Assembly: GCA_038562555.1 (NCBI GenBank)
Contig: JBCFBK010000021.1
Coordinates: 1 to 64,000, forward strand
Direction: 5' to 3'
Source: JBCFBK01 sp038562555
Lineage (GTDB): Bacteria > Bacteroidota > Bacteroidia > Bacteroidales > Prolixibacteraceae
Length of the DNA stretch: 64,000 nt
The notes beneath the pieces were generated by a model that had not been told where the DNA came from, did not search any database, and worked only from the letters and a program-made list of their open reading frames with translations. Shown in pieces: positions 35,877 to 43,767 of the stretch. Both the position numbers and the translations under genes were made by a program. How positions within the stretch are numbered: the first letter of the stretch is position 1; every line of letters starts with the position of its first letter.

Positions 35877-38177
35877 ATGAAGAAGTGGATAAGTTTGATG
35901 ATGTTACTGGCGGTGTTGAAGGCATATAGCCAGGGGGATGTGCGCGAAGCGAAAATTGCGGATAAGAGAGCGCAAAGTCCGAACTTGTTTGAGACTTTGC
36001 CGAACGAGAGCAATTTGCGCGAAGCGAAAATAATGACCGTGTGGGGGGAACGTGTGACTCCCGAAAACGTTTGGCGGGAATATCCCCGTCCGCAGTTGAA
36101 ACGGGACCGGTGGCAGAATCTGAATGGGTTGTGGGAGTATGCTGTTGTTTCAAAGGATGCGAACCGGCCGCAGCAGTTCGACGGTGAGATCCTGGTTCCC
36201 TTTGCTGTGGAATCGGCACTGTCGGGTGTTGGAAAATCCGTGTCGCCCGAAGAGAGGGTCTGGTACAGAAAGACCTTTAAAATTCCTGCCGGCTGGGACG
36301 ACCAAAATGTGCTGTTGCATTTTGAAGCGGTCGATTGGGAAACTGCCGTTTGGATCAATGGTAAACAGGCCGGAACCCATAAGGGTGGGTCGACTGCTTT
36401 TTCGTTCGATGTAACAAAATTTTTGAAGAAAGGCGAACAGGAGCTCGTTGTATCGGTCTGGGATCCTACCGATACAGGAACGCAACCCCGGGGGAAGCAG
36501 GTACTCGATCCTAAAGGTATCTGGTATACGCCGGTAACCGGCATCTGGAAGACCGTTTGGCTGGAACCGGTGGGCAAAACCGCGATCCGGTCGGTTTATC
36601 CGGTTGCTGACATTGACCGGAATCAGGTTACCCTGCATACTGCCTTGTCAGGAACCAAAGGAGGTGAAGAACTGAGGATAAAAGTATTGAACGACGGTGA
36701 GACGGTTGCGGAAAAAACGCTTCCATTCACGGGAGAAGTCGTTCTGGATATCCCATCCCCTCAACTCTGGAGTCCTGATTCTCCTGAACTTTACCAACTG
36801 GAACTGGCTGTTTACCGGAACAATAAGCCGTTGGACCAGGTCCGCTCTTACTTTGCCATGCGGAAGGTTTCAATCGTGAACGACGATCAGGGATTTCAGC
36901 GGATTCAGCTTAACAACGAAACTATCTTTCAGTACGGAACACTCGATCAGGGATGGTGGCCCGACGGCCTGCTCACGCCGCCCTCTGCCGAAGCCATGCG
37001 CTACGACATGGAAGTGCTGAAGGAGATGGGCTTTAATATGCTTCGTAAACACATTAAAGTGGAACCCTCGCTCTATTATTACTATGCCGATTCATTGGGT
37101 TTGCTCGTTTGGCAGGATATTGTTTCAGGTTTTGAAACCGCCAAGAGATCAGAACAGCATGTGAACTGGAATGATCCAAACGATTGGGCCCGTCCGGCAG
37201 AATCGGCCGCTCAGTTCGAGTTTGAAATGAAGGAGGAAATCGACCAGTTACGGTTTTTCCCGAGTATTGTCACCTGGGTGATTTTCAACGAAGGCTGGGG
37301 GCAGTATGAGACCAAACGGGTGGTGGACTGGAGCATGGCTTACGATCCTACCCGCATCATTGACGGCGTAAGCGGCTGGACCGACCGCAACTGCGGCCAT
37401 ATGATCGACGCTCATCAGTATCCCGGTCCAGGCATGGAACCTGCCGCGCTGAATCCCGGAAGGGTGGTTGTGCTGGGTGAATTCGGAGGATTAGGACTAC
37501 CCGTTCAGCGGCATTTATGGAACCCCAACATGCGAAACTGGGGCTACCGGACGTACACCTCGGAACCGGAATTGCTGACGGAATATGCCAAACTGATTCA
37601 TAACCTTCTTCCGCTCAGGTATAAGGGCCTGTCGGCTGCGGTTTATACCCAGACAACCGATGTGGAAGGCGAAGTAAACGGGTTGATGACCTACGACCGG
37701 AAAGTCATCAAAATGGACCCTGATCTGCTCCGGATCCTGCATGCGCCCTTGTATTCGCGGGCTTACAAAAAAATTACCGGTCTGATTCCCGACGCTCAGG
37801 CAGAAAAGCAAAGCACGCTTTTCTCCGCGGAGACTCCGGAAAAAGGATGGCAGACGGCACCCAATACCGGCGGGTTTAAGAAGGCTGAAACGCCGCTTAC
37901 TGTATCGAAAGGCAAAAGCATATCGGCGGTGAGTACCTTTGTGCTGGATGAAATTCCCGACGGTATCGCTTTACGAATACTGGCTTTCGGAAATGTGAAA
38001 GTGTACCTGAACGGAAATGTGGTTCTGGATAAACGGATCATCAGCAAAAGGCATTATGAGGATTTCAACATCAGTGAATTTAGCGGGTACCTGAGGAAGG
38101 GAAAAAATACACTGGCAATCGGAACCGGCGAATTTGAGGCGGAATCAGCTCTTGATTTTGGGCTGTATTGTTATTAA
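35877..38177 (+). CDS. GH2-family glycosidase with a 25-codon repeat after the signal peptide
   Basis: A 766-residue enzyme. Signal peptide at about 1-19 (ends AYSQ). The usual GH2 modules follow: sugar-binding domain (about 65-230), Ig-like (about 240-345) and TIM barrel (about 350-620). E472 (VIFNEGWGQ) is the expected acid/base and E535 (LGEFGGLG) the expected nucleophile. A C-terminal beta domain follows residue about 660. GH2 members are beta-galactosidases, glucuronidases, mannosidases and others; no specificity is claimed. Residues 22-52 hold the repeat peptide REAKIADKRAQSPNLFETLP...REAKI, inserted between the signal peptide and the first domain. It is the only glycosidase among the sulfatases, so it probably trims the desulfated sugar. 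Confidence 0.9.
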   Translation: MKKWISLMMLLAVLKAYSQGDVREAKIADKRAQSPNLFETLPNESNLREAKIMTVWGERVTPENVWREYPRPQLKRDRWQNLNGLWEYAVVSKDANRPQQFDGEILVPFAVESALSGVGKSVSPEERVWYRKTFKIPAGWDDQNVLLHFEAVDWETAVWINGKQAGTHKGGSTAFSFDVTKFLKKGEQELVVSVWDPTDTGTQPRGKQVLDPKGIWYTPVTGIWKTVWLEPVGKTAIRSVYPVADIDRNQVTLHTALSGTKGGEELRIKVLNDGETVAEKTLPFTGEVVLDIPSPQLWSPDSPELYQLELAVYRNNKPLDQVRSYFAMRKVSIVNDDQGFQRIQLNNETIFQYGTLDQGWWPDGLLTPPSAEAMRYDMEVLKEMGFNMLRKHIKVEPSLYYYYADSLGLLVWQDIVSGFETAKRSEQHVNWNDPNDWARPAESAAQFEFEMKEEIDQLRFFPSIVTWVIFNEGWGQYETKRVVDWSMAYDPTRIIDGVSGWTDRNCGHMIDAHQYPGPGMEPAALNPGRVVVLGEFGGLGLPVQRHLWNPNMRNWGYRTYTSEPELLTEYAKLIHNLLPLRYKGLSAAVYTQTTDVEGEVNGLMTYDRKVIKMDPDLLRILHAPLYSRAYKKITGLIPDAQAEKQSTLFSAETPEKGWQTAPNTGGFKKAETPLTVSKGKSISAVSTFVLDEIPDGIALRILAFGNVKVYLNGNVVLDKRIISKRHYEDFNISEFSGYLRKGKNTLAIGTGEFEAESALDFGLYCY
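35941..36031 (+). repeat. 75-base coding repeat in the GH2 gene
   Basis: TGCGCGAAGCGAAAAT at 35941-35956 recurs at 36016-36031, exactly 75 bases later, and flanks one unit. Inside, GCAAAGTC (35972-35979) and GACTTTGC (35993-36000) form a perfect 8-base stem. The unit encodes SPNLFETLPNESNLREAK. Confidence 0.85.
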
Positions 38178-38198
38178 ATTGCTCCCTGTTCCCTTTCT

Positions 38199-38220
38199 TG
38201 TGTCTTGATACTTGTGTCTG
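38199..38220 (+). repeat. dispersed 22-base repeat before sulfatase four
   Basis: TGTGTCTTGATACTTGTGTCTG ends 4 bases before the ATG of the sulfatase. It matches 17704-17725 with two differences and is related to 23628-23648. All three are next to sulfatase genes. Confidence 0.6.
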
Positions 38221-38224
38221 AATT

Positions 38225-40300
38225 ATGAAAAACCAGTTGCTATCTTTGGCCCTGTTGTCCGGTCTGACCGGATTTCAGGCAGCAGGAACGCCGAAAAGGC
38301 CGGCTCCTGAAAAGCGCCCCAACATCATTTTGATCATGGCCGACGATTTGGGCTTCTCCGATATTGGCTGTTACGGGGGAGAAATCCAAACACCGAACCT
38401 GGACCGGCTGGCTAAAACCGGCGTCAGGTACTCACAGTTCTACAACGCGGCCAGGTGCTGCCCGACACGGGCTTCGCTGCTCACCGGCGTTTATCCGCAT
38501 CAGGCGGGCATGGGCTGGATGACTAACGCCGATCTGGGGACTCCTGCCTATCAGGGCGATTTAAGTAAAAACGCCGTGACTATTGCCGAAGTCCTTAAAA
38601 CGGCGGGCTACGGCACTTACATGACGGGAAAGTGGCACGTGTCGAACACGCGAAAGGACGATGGCGGCGTGACCGACAACTGGCCGGTGCAGAGAGGCTT
38701 TGACCGTTTTTTCGGGACGGTTGCCGGAGCCGGGAATTATTTCAGGCTGCCGGTCTATTCAGATAACAAAAAATATCTTCCTCCGGAGAATTTCTACTTT
38801 ACCCACGCCATCAGCGACAGTTCGGTCATGTTTATGGACCGCCATTTTTCCGCTCATCCGGATCAGCCGATGTTCATGTATGTCGCATTTACATCCCCGC
38901 ACTGGCCTTTGCATGCTTTGGAAAAAGATATTGAAAAGTACAGGGACGTCTACGAAGCAGGCTGGGATATAATCCGGCAGAAGCGTCTTGAAAAGCAGGT
39001 GAAGATCGGTTTGTGGAAGCATACGCCGGAGCTTTCCCCCCGGGATGAACAAGTGCGGGCCTGGGATTCGCTTTCGCCCCCGGAGAGGAAGGATTTTGCA
39101 CGGCGGATGGCTATTTATGCGGCGCAGGTCGACGCGATGGATCAGGGGATCGGCCGGGTCATTCAGAAGCTGGAGGAAACGGGACAACTGGATAACACGA
39201 TCATTTTCTTTTTAGCCGACAACGGAGGCTGTGCGGAGTTTATTTCCAGCGGAGAGAGCAAGGATCTGACGGGCGATCTGGTCAATACCTTCGAAAGTTA
39301 CCGCATTAACTGGGCTAACGTGAGCAATACCCCGTTCAGGGAATACAAGCACTGGATCCATGAGGGAGGCATTTGTACGCCGCTCATTGTTCACTGGCCG
39401 GCAGGCATCGGTCGTTTGCTTGAGAACACCTTTGTTCGTGACTATGCCCATTTAACCGATATCATGGCGACCTGTGCAGACGCTTCGGGAGCAAGCTACC
39501 CGGAGCAGTACAAGGGGAACACCATTGTCCCGAAGCAGGGAACCAGCCTGGTTTCGCATTTTTCGGGGAAGAAAAACGGGCGAGGCCCCATTTTTTGGGA
39601 ACATGAGGCCAACATCGGAATGCGCGAAGGTCTCTGGAAGCTGGTAGCCAGGACTCCGGAAAATGCTGTTTTCGATCCTAAAACGCTCGAGTTATACAAC
39701 ATCCAGGCTGATCCCACCGAATTAACTGATCTGGGACAGACTTATCCGGGAAAACGCGACAGCATGTACCGGAAATGGGAAAAATGGGCGGAACAGGTCG
39801 GGGTCTATCCGATGGATACGAGGGATTACGGGGAACGGTCAAGAGCTTATAAAAGGAAGATCAACGGTGAGTTCGACCTGGATTTCGGCGACTGGGACAT
39901 TCATAATCCGGATGAAGCCGCATCCTTCACCATTGACCGGTCCGGAAAGATCTCAGGCCCGAATGCGGTAAAAATCACAATACTCAAACAGGGTGAAAAG
40001 CCGGCCGACGCCGCTTTGGTATGGGCATTCCCGGCCGGAGAGTTTAAACAGTTTGAAGTTTCACTGAAAGCGCAGGCAGCCAAAGAAGCCACGCTGGTGG
40101 TGCGTCTGGAGCAGGCTGGCAATCCGAAGAATACGGTTATCGATGAAACGGTGAAACTCGGCAATGAAGCAAAGCAGTTTAGCTTTAAATCGAAACAACT
40201 TGGCAAGCCGGGGCAGTACCGCCTGTCGTTCTCTGCCGGAAATAGCAATGCCGGCGAAACAATCTGGCTGGATGCGGTTATATTGAAGCCTCTGCAATAA
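38225..40300 (+). CDS. sulfatase, family S1, Cys type with C-terminal extension (fourth)
   Basis: A 691-residue arylsulfatase-like enzyme. Signal peptide at about 1-20. Core: IILIMADDLGFSDIGCYGG, formylglycine site C78 in CCPTR, TGKWHVSN, IIFFLADNGGCAEF, and WIHEGGICTPLIVHWPAG, which place it with the arylsulfatase A-like, EGGI-containing group. The catalytic domain ends near residue 545. The remaining 145 residues form a beta-rich module (WDIHNPDEAASFTIDRSGK, ALVWAFPAGEFKQFEVSL, ETIWLDAVIL) resembling a carbohydrate-binding jelly roll. Such a tail is not common in these sulfatases and could target the enzyme to its glycan. It starts 47 bases after the GH2 stop and ends 15 bases before sulfatase five. 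Confidence 0.92.
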   Translation: MKNQLLSLALLSGLTGFQAAGTPKRPAPEKRPNIILIMADDLGFSDIGCYGGEIQTPNLDRLAKTGVRYSQFYNAARCCPTRASLLTGVYPHQAGMGWMTNADLGTPAYQGDLSKNAVTIAEVLKTAGYGTYMTGKWHVSNTRKDDGGVTDNWPVQRGFDRFFGTVAGAGNYFRLPVYSDNKKYLPPENFYFTHAISDSSVMFMDRHFSAHPDQPMFMYVAFTSPHWPLHALEKDIEKYRDVYEAGWDIIRQKRLEKQVKIGLWKHTPELSPRDEQVRAWDSLSPPERKDFARRMAIYAAQVDAMDQGIGRVIQKLEETGQLDNTIIFFLADNGGCAEFISSGESKDLTGDLVNTFESYRINWANVSNTPFREYKHWIHEGGICTPLIVHWPAGIGRLLENTFVRDYAHLTDIMATCADASGASYPEQYKGNTIVPKQGTSLVSHFSGKKNGRGPIFWEHEANIGMREGLWKLVARTPENAVFDPKTLELYNIQADPTELTDLGQTYPGKRDSMYRKWEKWAEQVGVYPMDTRDYGERSRAYKRKINGEFDLDFGDWDIHNPDEAASFTIDRSGKISGPNAVKITILKQGEKPADAALVWAFPAGEFKQFEVSLKAQAAKEATLVVRLEQAGNPKNTVIDETVKLGNEAKQFSFKSKQLGKPGQYRLSFSAGNSNAGETIWLDAVILKPLQ

Positions 40301-40315
40301 AATAAAACGACTCAA

Positions 40316-41758
40316 ATGAAGATACAGAAAACGGCACTGAGCGCATTGATACTGGCTGGTGCAACCGCTCCGCTGATAGCACAGGCTCAGCAAGAGAAAC
40401 CAAATATTGTGCTCTTCGTTGCAGACGATCTCGGAGCAACCGATATTGGTCCGTATGGCAACAAGGTGGTTCGCACGCCAAACCTGGATAAGCTGGCGAA
40501 ACAATCGCTGCTGTTTTCCTGTGCGTTTGCCAGTTCGCCCACCTGCTCTCCGTCCAGGGCGTCGATCTATACCGGACAAATGCCATTCCGTAACGGGGCG
40601 CACGCCAATCACACCGGGATCAGGGAAGGGGTCCGTACCATGCCGGTTTATATGCAGCCGCTCGGCTATCGCGTGGCACTGGCCGGTAAATTACATGTCG
40701 GACCGATGAGCGCCTATCCGTTCGAACTGATTCACCAAACCAATGTTCCTGAGCCGGGACATGAAAAGCAGGGCGTCCTGTGGACCGATCTGAACATGAG
40801 GCCGGTCGACCGCTGGCTGGGCGAAGCGTCCGGCCGGAAAGATCCCTTTATGCTGATCGTAAACGACCACAGTCCGCACGTGATCTGGCCCGAAGAGGCG
40901 ACCTATGACCCTGCTGAATTGGATGTTCCCGGCAAACACATCGATACGGATGAAACCAGAAAATCGCGTGCCCGCTATTACACCGACATCACCAAGATGG
41001 ACGGCAATGTGGGGAAGTTGCTGGAAAGCCTGGAAAAATATGGTTTGTCAGGGAATACGATCGTGATCTTCACCTGCGATCAGGGGCCGCAGTGGGCGTT
41101 CGGCAAATGGAACCTGTACGACTACGGGATCCGGGTCCCGCTGCTGGTCAGATGGCCCGGCGTCATCAAAGGCGGGGCAAAGACCGGCGCACTGGTATCG
41201 CTGACCGATTTGCTTCCGACAGCTGTTGAACTCGCAGGGGGCATCGCTCCCGGGGAACCCCGGGAAATAGACGGGAAGAGCCTGGCTGCCCTGTTGAAGG
41301 GAGAAACAAAGGCACACAGGGACGAGGTTTATGCCTGCCATACAGGCGACGGGACGATCAATCAGGCGCCCATGCGGATGATTCGCACCGGTCAATATAA
41401 GTATATCCTGAACCTGGCGCCCGAAATCCCCTATACCACCCATATCGATCTGGCAAAAGACCATGACGGCGGGCGCCAGTACTGGCCTTCCTGGATAACC
41501 CGCTCATACGAAACGGAACAAGCCGCGTCGGTGTTATGGCGTTACCATAACCGTCCTGCAGAGGAACTTTACGATGTGCAGGCCGATCCCGACGAAACCT
41601 GTAACCTGGCCGCAGATCCGCAATATGCCGGCAGACTGGAAGAATTCCGTGCTCAAATGGTTGCCTGGCGGGAACGGCAAGGCGACCACGAAACCGGCCC
41701 TTTTACCGAACCCGTACGCAAGGGCAAAGAGCCTGTAGCTCCGTATATTTTCAAGTAA
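40316..41758 (+). CDS. sulfatase, family S1, Cys type (fifth)
   Basis: A 480-residue sulfatase with signal peptide 1-25 (ATAPLIAQAQ). Core: IVLFVADDLGATDIGPYGN, formylglycine site C77 in CSPSR, LAGKLHVGPMSAYPFE and VIFTCDQGPQWAFGKWNLYDYG. The KLH and CDQG forms place it in the same broad subgroup as the third sulfatase, often described as heparan N-sulfatase-like, but the substrate cannot be fixed here. It is the last gene of the HTCS cluster, 15 bases after sulfatase four. No clear terminator is visible in the 212 bases downstream. Confidence 0.92.
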   Translation: MKIQKTALSALILAGATAPLIAQAQQEKPNIVLFVADDLGATDIGPYGNKVVRTPNLDKLAKQSLLFSCAFASSPTCSPSRASIYTGQMPFRNGAHANHTGIREGVRTMPVYMQPLGYRVALAGKLHVGPMSAYPFELIHQTNVPEPGHEKQGVLWTDLNMRPVDRWLGEASGRKDPFMLIVNDHSPHVIWPEEATYDPAELDVPGKHIDTDETRKSRARYYTDITKMDGNVGKLLESLEKYGLSGNTIVIFTCDQGPQWAFGKWNLYDYGIRVPLLVRWPGVIKGGAKTGALVSLTDLLPTAVELAGGIAPGEPREIDGKSLAALLKGETKAHRDEVYACHTGDGTINQAPMRMIRTGQYKYILNLAPEIPYTTHIDLAKDHDGGRQYWPSWITRSYETEQAASVLWRYHNRPAEELYDVQADPDETCNLAADPQYAGRLEEFRAQMVAWRERQGDHETGPFTEPVRKGKEPVAPYIFK

Positions 41759-41887
41759 GCAATAAACCTGTGTGCGGACGATCGGGAAGTAAACACAACT
41801 CTCAAATAATCTCTAAAAGAATCCAGGAAGCGCCCTGATCCCGGATATTACCCGCTACGGATCACTAACTGACCCGCAGAGCACCTG

Positions 41888-41895
41888 TATGTTTG
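41888..41895 (+). promoter_or_regulatory. possible -7 element of the second ECF sigma gene
   Basis: TATGTTTG matches TAnnTTTG and lies 75 bases before the TTG start at 41971. No TTG occurs about 20 bases upstream, so support is partial. Apart from this element the gap 41759-41970 shows nothing I can name. Confidence 0.4.
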
Positions 41896-41970
41896 AGTTG
41901 ATTTACGAAACAGAAAAATCTATTACCTTTAGGGAAATTTTTTATCCAATTTAATTATACAAACGGAGGC

Positions 41971-42576
41971 TTGGATTCGCTTACTTGGCATACCGACAGC
42001 GTTTTAACCGCTCAACTTCAAAAAGGAGATAAGCAGGCATTTAAAGTTCTTTTTGACAGATACGGACCTCGCCTGTATCAGTTTTCGCTGAGATATCTGA
42101 AAGAAAAAGAAGAAGCGGAGGATTTGCTGAACGAGGTATTTCTGAAGATATGGGAAAACAGGCAAAATCTACGCTCTGACTCATCTTTCCAGGCCTACCT
42201 GTTTACGATTGCGTATAACAGAATTCGTCAGTTTTTTTTGAAAAAGAACAGGGAAGAAAAGTATATTCAGGCTTTTGCCGAAGAATACTCCGCAGGTTCA
42301 TACATAGATGATGACCGCGTGGATTACCAGCTGTTTGTGAAAAGAATGAATGAGATCATCGGGTTGCTTCCTCCAAGGAGAAAAGAAATCTTTAAACTTA
42401 GCTATCAGGAGGAGCAAAAAAACGCCCAAATCGCCGGGCAACTTGGGCTAAGCGAACAGTTTGTCAAAAAACAACTATCCATTGCCCGAAAATTCATCAT
42501 TGATAAAATAAAGGAGAACGGTGAAATAGCCGGGATGTTGTTCTTATATTTGTTTACGGGACAAAGGTCGGATTGA
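41971..42576 (+). CDS. ECF-type RNA polymerase sigma factor (second)
   Basis: A 201-residue Bacteroidota family 1 sigma-70 factor. Region 2 spans about residues 14-85 (FKVLFDRYGPRLYQFSLRYL, EAEDLLNEVFLKIWENR, YLFTIAYNRIRQFFLK). Region 4 spans about 125-185 (LPPRRKEIFKLSYQEEQKN, then QFVKKQLSIARKFI). No ATG precedes the domain in frame; the frame is open from 41902 and the TTG at 41971, just after ACGGAGGC, is the best start. It heads an ECF/FecR/SusC/SusD operon with no enzyme. The anti-sigma gene begins 78 bases downstream. Confidence 0.92.
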   Translation: MDSLTWHTDSVLTAQLQKGDKQAFKVLFDRYGPRLYQFSLRYLKEKEEAEDLLNEVFLKIWENRQNLRSDSSFQAYLFTIAYNRIRQFFLKKNREEKYIQAFAEEYSAGSYIDDDRVDYQLFVKRMNEIIGLLPPRRKEIFKLSYQEEQKNAQIAGQLGLSEQFVKKQLSIARKFIIDKIKENGEIAGMLFLYLFTGQRSD

Positions 42577-42654
42577 ATTATTTTTAAAAATTTTCATTCC
42601 TGAGGGCTACGTTTTTGGGCTTTGTTGATATAACAGATAAAACAGAACCGGAAA

Positions 42655-43662
42655 ATGGTAGTCAACAGACGACATATTGATAAAGTCTTTGAGCAAGAGC
42701 ATACTCTTCGTGACCAAAAAATGCTCGCAAAATATTTCGCAGATAAGGAGCTCAATGAAGAGTCCAGACAGATCATTAGAAAGCAATGGGAGCATTTTGA
42801 ATTCAGGCCTGATGAGTCTCCTGATCTTGATCATGTTTTTTATAAACTTTATTATCAGCTTAACGAAGACACCACTCCTCGTCCTAAAAAAATAAAGTTC
42901 AATTTCAGGATGGTACAGATTGCTGCAATCCTTGCAGTAGGGATTTTCATTGCGGTCGGCTTGTATCTGTCGCGCAGGAATGTGTCAGAAATGCAGGTTC
43001 AGTTTATATCAGCGAACGGATTTCGAAACCAGTTTAAATTGCCGGACGGATCCACCGGATGGCTTGGCTCAGACTCAGAAATAAAGTATCGACTGGATAA
43101 AAGTAACAACCGTGTAGTGTACCTGAATGGGCTTGCTTATTTTGATGTCGCACATAATGGATCTCCCTTTATTGTAGAAACGCCCAAAGGTCTGAATATA
43201 GAAGTAAAAGGGACACAGTTTAATGTTTCAGCTTATCGCACCGATCCTTCCTGTGAGGTGGTACTGGAGAACGGAAGTGTGCGGTTGTCGGACAGCCGGG
43301 GACTGGGAGAAGAAATGGTCCCCAACGATCGTATCATTTATTATCCCGGAAATGGCACGATGGAAAAATCGCAGGTCAATACGGCCGATTTCGTGGCCTG
43401 GATACACGGTAAGCTGGTCATGAAGGATATTCCCTTAAAAGAAGCTCTCCTGAAACTAAGTCGTTTTTACAATGTGGAATTTGAGATCAGGGCAGCCGGC
43501 ACAGAACAGGAACGGGTGAGACTGGTGCTGGAAAACGAATCGCTCGATGAGGCATTAAACCTGCTTGCGGCAATCACGCCGATAAGTTGTCACATTCAGG
43601 AAAGGAGAGCAATAAATAACGATACGTATTCGAAGAAGAAAATAATCATTACTAATAAATAG
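42655..43662 (+). CDS. FecR-family anti-sigma factor (second)
   Basis: A 335-residue membrane protein. N-terminal sigma-binding part (about 1-80), one membrane helix near 86-105 (MVQIAAILAVGIFIAVGLYL), periplasmic FecR domain (about 118-220: FISANGFRNQFKLPDGSTGWLGSDS, FDVAHNGSPFIVETPKG) and a C-terminal DUF4974 domain (about 255-325: IPLKEALLKLSRFYNVEFEI). It should hold the ECF sigma encoded upstream and release it on a signal from the STN-type SusC encoded downstream. It is diverged from the FecR of PUL 1, so the two sigma systems are probably insulated from each other. Confidence 0.95.
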   Translation: MVVNRRHIDKVFEQEHTLRDQKMLAKYFADKELNEESRQIIRKQWEHFEFRPDESPDLDHVFYKLYYQLNEDTTPRPKKIKFNFRMVQIAAILAVGIFIAVGLYLSRRNVSEMQVQFISANGFRNQFKLPDGSTGWLGSDSEIKYRLDKSNNRVVYLNGLAYFDVAHNGSPFIVETPKGLNIEVKGTQFNVSAYRTDPSCEVVLENGSVRLSDSRGLGEEMVPNDRIIYYPGNGTMEKSQVNTADFVAWIHGKLVMKDIPLKEALLKLSRFYNVEFEIRAAGTEQERVRLVLENESLDEALNLLAAITPISCHIQERRAINNDTYSKKKIIITNK

Positions 43663-43691
43663 CCTATGTAACAACCTTTTCAAGTAAAAAA

Positions 43692-43738
43692 GGCAGGAAA
43701 GCACCTCCAATGCCCTCCTGCCAACAGTAAAGTCGAAT
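43692..43738 (+). promoter_or_regulatory. structured leader of ECF-controlled susC, copy 2
   Basis: Outer stem GGCAGGA (43692-43698) with TCCTGCC (43716-43722), a two-by-two internal loop, inner stem GCA with TGC, and loop CCTCCAA. A run of A precedes it and ACAGTAAAGTCGAAT (43724-43738) follows. The plan and trailing block match 7276-7316. It ends 29 bases before the susC ATG. Confidence 0.55.
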
Positions 43739-43767
43739 GATATCTAACATTACTAATTTTCAAATTT

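Noticed and set aside
43692..43722. Rho-independent terminator between the second fecR and susC
   Set aside because: No U-run follows the hairpin, and the shared block after it in both loci points to a leader element.
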